This document shows positions 59,479-64,000 of a stretch of DNA of 64,000 bases, piece after piece. The DNA comes from Peromyscus leucopus (Eukaryota; Chordata; Mammalia; Rodentia; Cricetidae): NCBI RefSeq assembly GCF_004664715.2, contig NC_051063.1:113570829-113634828 (forward strand), in the 5' to 3' direction. Below the pieces are notes generated by a model. The model saw only the letters and a list, made by a program, of their open reading frames with translations, ran no database searches and had not been told where the DNA came from. Numbering within the stretch: the stretch's first letter is position 1; each line of letters opens with the position of its first letter. The position numbers and the translations under genes were made by a program.

Positions 59479-61104
59479 ATAACCAGGTACAACTCAAAAC
59501 CAAATGTGAAATAAAGACAATTCAGCATCTGAAAGGGGAAAACCAGAAGACTGCCTGCAGAAGTTTCTGCTCTCTAGATCCTGATTTTAAAGAACACAAT
59601 GTGCATATATACAAAACCCTGCAAAACATAATAAAAGGGCTCTGTCTTCCAGTTTTCCACATGGAATGCTTAAGCATGTCGAGGTCTATAAATGTGAACG
59701 GACTGGTCATTGCTTACCAAACAAATGAGGTGTCCATAAATGAGATGCTGCCTTTGCTTTAATGGAGCTTAGATGGTAGATGAGACAGAGAGCAAAAAAT
59801 CATAAAAATGGGTAGAGAGTTGTACTTGGGAGAGATATGCTTGGGGAAGCATTGGGGATAAATGGGATTCTGTAAAGAAAGAGAACAAAAGAGAAAAGAA
59901 ACATAAAGGAAAGAAGAAAAGTCAAGGATGTCATTAGCTGCTCTAGTTATTTACTGGATTCCAGAAAGTAGCTCAGTAAAAGGAAGTCTTTGCTATTGTA
60001 TGAAGCCAGAAATTAGGATAACCTATCACTTTATATTAGGACTTAGAGGTGATCTTAACTCTGCTCTTGATCTTCTTTTAGCCCAGACCAGATCAGATTG
60101 AAAAGCACGGTATTTTCATTTTAGTATTAGAAGTCCAACTGTCAATGTACTTAGTTGAACTGTAAGCCAGAAGAAGTTTCTGAACTCTGACACTCAGTTC
60201 TGCTTCTACAACTAGAAAGTAAGATGAATAGAAAAAGATCTAACGAGATAAGGTAGATTCCAAAGAGTTCTGTATCATACTGTGATGTATAAGAATTGGT
60301 GATGTGACCTAGCCTACTTGTTTCTTAGTCTGGGAATGCCAATTTTCCAGCAGCTGTAACTTAGAGAACTCCCAACTCAAAGTTCCTTTAACAATAACCT
60401 CAGTTGGCCACAAATACCAAGGCTGACAATGCAAAGTGTTCAGGTTCATTGTCAATCACTGGCATGGCCTCCCTCTATATGAGAATGTTATATACTTATG
60501 CAGGTTGCAAGATAGCCGTGGAAGTACTGGAGTTCATCTGCAACAACAGCAAATTGGGAAAAAGGATTGGTGGCATCCATATGGTCTTTGAAAAGATTAG
60601 TTATAAGTTATACAGGTAACTCTGTGGAAATCCATCTTTGCACAATATAAAGTCCAAGCAAAGTACATAGTCAGTCCACACACTGCAATTGTCATAGGAA
60701 AGTCTTTGGTTTACTATAGACGGGCTGGGCCAGTCCTTCATTTGACTAGGCCACTCTCAGTTTCCTATGACACTTGGGTCTGGTTGTATAAGACTAAATA
60801 TTTAAATTGAACTTTCAATTAATAAACTTGCAAGCACATGAATTATTTGATAAAGTATTCCAGAAAGCTATGGTAATGAATGTAATTTCCTTTTTTACCA
60901 GAAAAAAAAAAAAAAAACAATTTACTGGAAACATTGCCATTGTGTTTAAATTACATAATTTTTCAGACATATTTATACAACCTGTATACATATGCAGACT
61001 GACGTCACAGTAAAAGTGCATTTGCTGTGATAGAAGTAAATCTCAGCTGTTGCTTCAAAGGAAGTGGTAATTATGAGGCATGAGGAAAAACACAGCCTCC
61101 ACAG
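59479..61104. other. Anonymous intronic sequence
   Basis: No repeat is recognised. Plus frames at 59445-59762 (starting in the B1), 60404-60619 and 60807-61013 have no known similarity. Confidence 0.35.
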
Positions 61105-61270
61105 TCAAGTGAACATGAATTTGAATTCTACCTCAGTGCACTAGAAATATGCTTACAGGCAATTTATTGAGACATTTCAACCCTTTTTACAACAAAATGG
61201 AAATACTATTACCAAACACATAGAATCATTATAAAAATAAAGTGAAACAGCTTAATATAAAAACACTTCC
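61105..61270 (+). repeat. MIR SINE fragment
   Basis: The phrase gaatttgaattctacctcagtgc, then aacaaaatggaaatactattacc, follows forward MIR. Confidence 0.45.
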
Positions 61271-63018
61271 TTGCACCAAGGTACTCAGAAAATACCATTT
61301 CAGATCTCCCTGGCTGCCCCTTTCCCTTCTCTGTCCCTCAAGTCCCTATGTGTGAATTTAGTTCAAATCACTGAAACCTGAAACTATTATATGACACATA
61401 GTTTTATACACTAATTTGGGTGATGGCATTCAAAATGGTTAGTCTATGCCTCTTGTCATCAAAAACTTTATACCTAAATGAATGATGACATAAACATCGT
61501 AGTAATTGCCAGATACAAGGCAGAGCAGAAGGAATTCGGGAGGAGGCAGCAGTCAGTTTCCATCACTCCACTGTAGACTCTTGTCACCTGCCCCCTTAAA
61601 ATGAGGCTGAGTGCCATGCCTCCTCTCTGAGCGCACAATGTAGGCTGCCATTCCCCTGTTCCGACAGTGCTGATGATCTCTCTACAACCAGCTTCCTGTG
61701 GTTTCTGAAGTAGAATCAAAGACACCTGACAGGGCAACATCTGCTCTCAGACTGTACAGCTGCAGGGAGAGCTCATCGGGATGCCAGCATAGAAGGTTGT
61801 GTATGAGGAAACTTGCTCATTTTCAGAGACAACATGTTTGGGAGAGGTGCACAGATTAGATTGCCCAGCATTTTCTTCTAGGGCTCCACACAAGCCAGCT
61901 AGTCTTCACTATGTCCTTCTAAATAACAGACATGATAAGAGTTGTATCTTTCTCTCAGCTTGTTACATGTGTGTATACTGAATACAGTGTCTATACCAAT
62001 AACTACAATGAGATACTGAGAACAGTGAGATAATGATTAGCATTGTAAAATTTTATATGCCTTTTCACAAGGAGATGAGCACACATTTGCAGGTTTACTT
62101 ACTGGGTAAATTTTCATTGAGCCGTTACCATGTGCTATCAGAGACTATAAAAATGAGCATGTCATATACTCATTTGGCAATTTATTATCTTGTTTGAGTG
62201 CACCCTTCTAAAAGTAATCTGATGCATGACTAAGTACTGGTTCCTCATCCCCAAGAATGTGTATATGTGTGTGTGGGGGGGGGTCATTTTTACTCTTGTA
62301 TACAGTGAAGCAGCAAAGGCTAACAGACTACAAGTTAGCTCTGTGGACTTGCTTACCGGGCCCTCTTTAAGGTCAGTGCCCTCATTTCTAAAACACTTGC
62401 CTGCCAAGCAGACTTTGAAAGGTCAAAGATCACCTTCCTCTGGAGAAATAAAGAAAATGTTATGCCAGATTTTCTATTAGCTTAAAAAAGAGGTGGCAGA
62501 GGAGTACTTGAAATGATCTTCTGAGCCTTACAGCACACCACTCCCTTGTGTATTTTCTAAGTGCTTGCCAACTAGAATTTTTATTGCTCTTCAAATAAAC
62601 CTTGTCCCTTCAAGATTCCAGGATTTTGTGAACACTGTCCCATCTATCTGTAAAGTCTTTCCCATCTTATAGACATCTTTTACATAATTAATGTGAAAAC
62701 ACAACTTCTGTACTTCTCAATGAATCAAGGACAAGACCTGACTGTAATCAACCTCTAGAACCCTAATAACAGCCCTGGGCTATGCATATTTGTATAATTC
62801 CTATACTGAATTAAGGAAATTAAGGCTTCAGAGTGGGTTCCTCCCAGGCAAGTAAATTAATCTCAATTTTTCTCCTTCTTCCTGCTGTTTATTCCCACTA
62901 CGTGTCTAGAACTCCACCAAGCAAGTTGTGGTACTGGCAACACTCAGTCAGTGCCGACTGGAACGTTCACGGTGGCAGTAATTGTGGGGTGTCTTTATTA
63001 CTGCTTTGTAAAAGACTA
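61271..63018. other. Anonymous intronic sequence
   Basis: A short TG/G10 run lies at 62264-62284, and weak reverse L2/MIR traces at 62110-62160 and 62755-62850. The frames on both strands at 61474-61981 and 62162-62480 are unsupported. Confidence 0.35.
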
Positions 63019-63019
63019 C

Positions 63020-63078
63020 CCCAGGAACAGTGCTTGCATACAATGTGTATTCAGACAAATATTTTCTGAATGAACTAC
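63020..63078 (+). repeat. L2 LINE terminal fragment
   Basis: The phrase aggaacagtgcttgcatacaatgtgtattcagacaaatattttctgaatgaact is the forward L2 3' terminus. Confidence 0.5.
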
Positions 63079-63208
63079 TGGAAAAGTATGTATTCAAGAA
63101 AATATACTTCATTGTGAACAGCCAAAAAGAGGGACAGTGAGGTATGACGTGACGTCAGCTGTTCAATTCTGTGTCCCATCACAATATTAAGATTTAGAGT
63201 CAAACTCT

Positions 63209-63376
63209 TTTTTGTTGTTGTTGTCTTTCGAGACAGGGTTTTTCTGTGTAGCTTTGTGCCTTTCCTGGATCTTGCTCTGTAGATCAGGCTGGCCTTGAAC
63301 TTATAGAGATCTGCCTGCCTCTTGCCTCTTGCCTCCCGAGTGCTGGGATTAAAGGTATGCGCCACCACCACCCAGC
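63209..63376 (-). mobile_element. B1 SINE with small internal tandem duplication
   Basis: Reverse B1: ttgttgttgttg tail, tttcgagacagggtttttc, gatcaggctggccttgaac, gtgctgggattaaaggtatgc and ccaccaccacccagc. The target duplication tagagtcaaa is at 63195-63204 and 63377-63386, extending to 13 of 14 bases. The element contains an extra tandem copy of cttgcct. Confidence 0.93.
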
Positions 63377-63390
63377 TAGAGTCAAAATCT

Positions 63391-64000
63391 TTAAGCCACT
63401 GGATTTAGTCTTTCTGTTAAGAAATAAAACTTAAAAAAAAGAAATAAAACTTGTTTTTTCAAGAATTTGCCTAATTCTTTATTGAGAAAACTGATATATG
63501 TAAGTTATATATCCATAAAGAGTTTTGTTTATAAAATTACTAAAATATCATATACCAACCATATTCTTATGTTTATAATGGAATTAACTCCTGCAAGGAC
63601 TATAAATCTCTGAAACTGACTTTTCTCTTCATCATTTGCCATTTCAGTCACACCAATCATGGTGCTTTGTGAGAGTATAAAATACTTTGACTTTAGGAAG
63701 ACATAAAATTGAACAGCAAGCCATAGTTCATCAAGGATTTTAAATTGCACCTGCAGCAGACACTAGAATATGTAACACCTGTGGCTTTGCCACCTCACTT
63801 TGTGTAAAATGTTGTCAAGAAGACCCTTTCCACAATCCAATTTGCTTTAGTACCTAATTAACACTGTCTAGTAGCTTCTGGATTAGATAAGTGAGAAAGA
63901 TAAAGCCTACAATACTCAACCCAGACATTGTAGTATCCAATTAAATCAAGAATTTCCTTGTTCTCAGTAATATTTTTTAACTGATGGCAGAATGAATGCC
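63391..64000. other. Anonymous intronic sequence at window end
   Basis: A short imperfect tandem (gaaataaaactt twice, 63420-63451) is followed by AT-rich DNA. The 73-codon minus frame has no recognised product. Confidence 0.35.

Larger units (their letters stand above)
46626..64000 (-). other. Dlg2: Sequence 5' of the alternative promoter, probably intron of longer Dlg2 isoforms
   Basis: Longer Dlg2 transcripts start far upstream in this very large gene, so this interval is most likely intronic for them. This rests on knowledge of the gene, not on exons seen here. I see repeats and anonymous AT-rich DNA and no convincing exon. Confidence 0.45.

Noticed and set aside
1..64000. tRNA, snRNA, 7SK, Y RNA or microRNA genes
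   Set aside because: No tRNA-like A/B boxes outside SINE heads, no U6/7SK-like text noticed, and hairpins could not be evaluated reliably by eye.

Overview
The window looks like intronic DNA from a cricetid rodent (hamster, vole or deer-mouse group). The B1 SINEs carry the cricetid-type second half (caggacaggcaccaaag...acacagagaaaccctgtctc). L1 3' ends, B3/B4-type SINEs, URR1 and rodent MaLR LTRs are all present, together with LTRs that I associate with cricetid class II retroviruses. Most of the sequence is AT-rich and CpG-poor, and nearly all open frames longer than 60 codons are chance frames or frames inside repeats.

The one host coding element I can support lies on the minus strand at 46316-46378. 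It is a 21-codon exon starting MICHCKVACTNN and ending in a phase-0 AAG|GTAGGA splice donor. From memory this is the alternative first coding exon of Dlg2 (PSD-93, a synaptic MAGUK scaffold), the form usually called the delta isoform. It sits at the edge of the densest CpG cluster in the window (about 46425-46620), which is its likely promoter. Positions 1-46315 are then the first intron downstream of this exon. Positions above about 46620 are upstream sequence and probably lie inside an intron of the longer Dlg2 isoforms. I found no second Dlg2 exon.

Layout: 1-19.5 kb holds old MIR/L2 fragments, two short young L1 3' ends with target-site duplications, URR1, a cluster of old LTR sequence (9.8-11.4 kb), an ancient L1 (13.7-14.2 kb) and B1/B3 SINEs. 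At 19.5-21 kb an L1 remnant is split by a class II solo LTR and followed by an oppositely oriented L1 3' end. At 25-26.2 kb lies a class II ERV relic (integrase C-terminal remnant, purine tract, LTR, primer-binding-like site). The 26-42 kb part has large microsatellites, a second solo LTR (35.5 kb) and scattered SINEs. The 45.5-47.3 kb part is the gene-regulatory island. The 49-64 kb part has two MaLR LTRs, an ancient L1, B4-type SINEs and two young B1 insertions with clear target duplications.

I found no undescribed gene system, CRISPR array, operon or convincing RNA gene. The most useful observations are the Dlg2 alternative exon with its upstream in-frame ATG, the nested insertion history near 20 kb, and the LTR flanked by both a purine tract and a primer-binding-like site near 26 kb. 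All repeat family names come from recognition by eye.
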